Made by a program: the position numbers and the translations under genes
Part shown: positions 63,650 through 64,000 of the stretch, piece by piece
Numbering within the stretch: position 1 is the first letter of the stretch
How the letters are laid out: each line of letters begins with the position of its first letter
Notes under the pieces: model-generated
The model's input: the letters and a program-made list of their open reading frames with translations, nothing else
Databases searched by the model: none
Told to the model about the DNA's origin: nothing
Assembly (NCBI RefSeq): GCF_001042715.1
Contig: NZ_CP009687.1
Span: 4,021,418-4,085,417 of the forward strand
Length of the DNA stretch: 64,000 nt
Origin: Clostridium aceticum
GTDB taxonomy: Bacteria > Bacillota > Clostridia > Peptostreptococcales > Natronincolaceae
Direction: 5' to 3'

Positions 63650-63897
63650 ATTATCAATATACCATCATAGATACAAACTGTATTTTAAAAACAATTTACA
63701 AGTTTGCATCTATGAATTTTTTCATCTCAGCAAACTTTATCTATAATAGTAATAATAATAATATTTATTTGTATGTATTGCATTAAATTTAACTACCATA
63801 GGAAAGCTCCTTCTACTAAATAATGAATAAATTATATCATGTCCATCCAGGAAATACAATCAAATTTTGTGATTGGATTTATTTGTAACATATCTTT

Positions 63898-63926
63898 TTG
63901 CATGTTTATTAAAAATAATGTATAGT
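63898..63926 (+). promoter_or_regulatory. promoter of the gene at the right edge
   Basis: TTGCAT (63898-63903) and TATAGT (63921-63926) at 17-bp spacing precede the gene at 63982. Confidence 0.65.
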
Positions 63927-63981
63927 ACAAGTATAGTGTGTTTAACTTAAATACAAGTAAATATTGAAGGAGAGATTATCA

Positions 63982-64000
63982 ATGGAAAGAATCGTAGGAA
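63982..64000 (+). CDS. unidentified protein, first six codons only
   Basis: An ATG preceded by GAAGGAGAG at a good distance opens MERIVG before the window ends. With the promoter upstream it is very likely a real gene, but nothing more can be said of its product. Confidence 0.6.

Overview
The window is low-GC, densely coded DNA with strong GGAGG-type ribosome binding sites. It carries spore genes (a SleB-type cortex hydrolase and a collagen-like spore-surface candidate), ferredoxin-linked 2-oxoacid oxidation, butyrate kinase, a two-subunit glycine decarboxylase, a tungsten-type aldehyde oxidoreductase and Na+-coupled transporters. This points to an anaerobic, amino-acid-fermenting, spore-forming member of the Clostridia, of the Alkaliphilus/Natronincola kind. 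The lineage is inferred from gene content only. No rRNA, tRNA, CRISPR array, prophage or transposase gene was seen.

Layout. 1-0.7 kb: partial amidohydrolase. 1-4.3 kb: gcvPA-gcvPB behind a tandem glycine riboswitch and attenuator. 4.5-5.7 kb: HD-GYP protein. 6-9.9 kb: butyrate kinase and a four-subunit branched-chain 2-oxoacid:ferredoxin oxidoreductase, with a divergent LysR gene. 11.3-21 kb: an eight-gene minus-strand operon (creatinase/ectoine-hydrolase-like M24, TRAP QM, M20 deacylase, TRAP P, aldehyde:ferredoxin oxidoreductase, MoaD-like, SHMT-like aldolase) with its own GntR regulator and a shared palindromic operator. 21.5-24.6 kb: cobalamin-riboswitch-controlled CbiMQO cobalt importer. 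24.7-28.9 kb: MazG, a c-di-AMP-riboswitch-controlled spore cortex hydrolase, and a NitT/TauT-type ABC importer. 29.4-33.5 kb: IlvD-family dehydratase, OFA-family transporter, exonuclease III. 33.9-36 kb: collagen-like protein. 36.6-39.2 kb: PEP-synthase-like protein. 39.5-44 kb: glutamate dehydrogenase, RluF, HtpG with a CIRCE operator. 44-48 kb: Fur-controlled FMN-binding protein and a two-component system. 48-55 kb: RarD, methyltransferase, ECF sigma/anti-sigma pair, flavodoxins, phosphatase, soluble chemotaxis-type protein. 55.8-60.4 kb: sigma-54-controlled UxaA-type dehydratase and KdgT permease. 60.6-63.5 kb: MATE and NSS transporters. A new plus-strand gene begins at the end.

The most interesting system is the operon at 11.3-20.3 kb. 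The M24 protein resembles ectoine hydrolase (DoeA/EutD), TRAP systems are known ectoine importers, and an M20 enzyme could remove the acetyl group. The SHMT-like aldolase and tungsten aldehyde oxidoreductase could then split and oxidise a 3-hydroxy-diaminobutyrate made from hydroxyectoine, giving glycine and reduced ferredoxin. That would link it to the glycine decarboxylase encoded nearby. This pathway is a hypothesis from gene content, not shown.

A second theme is two families of short inverted repeats without coding capacity. Family A (about 100-165 bp, ends GCGTTAACTTAA) is present about ten times and family B two to four times. They sit in intergenic gaps and 5' leaders and in one case supply a stop codon. 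RNA-based and operator-based control is unusually easy to read here: three known riboswitch classes, CIRCE, Fur, sigma-54, a probable ECF promoter and several structured leaders.
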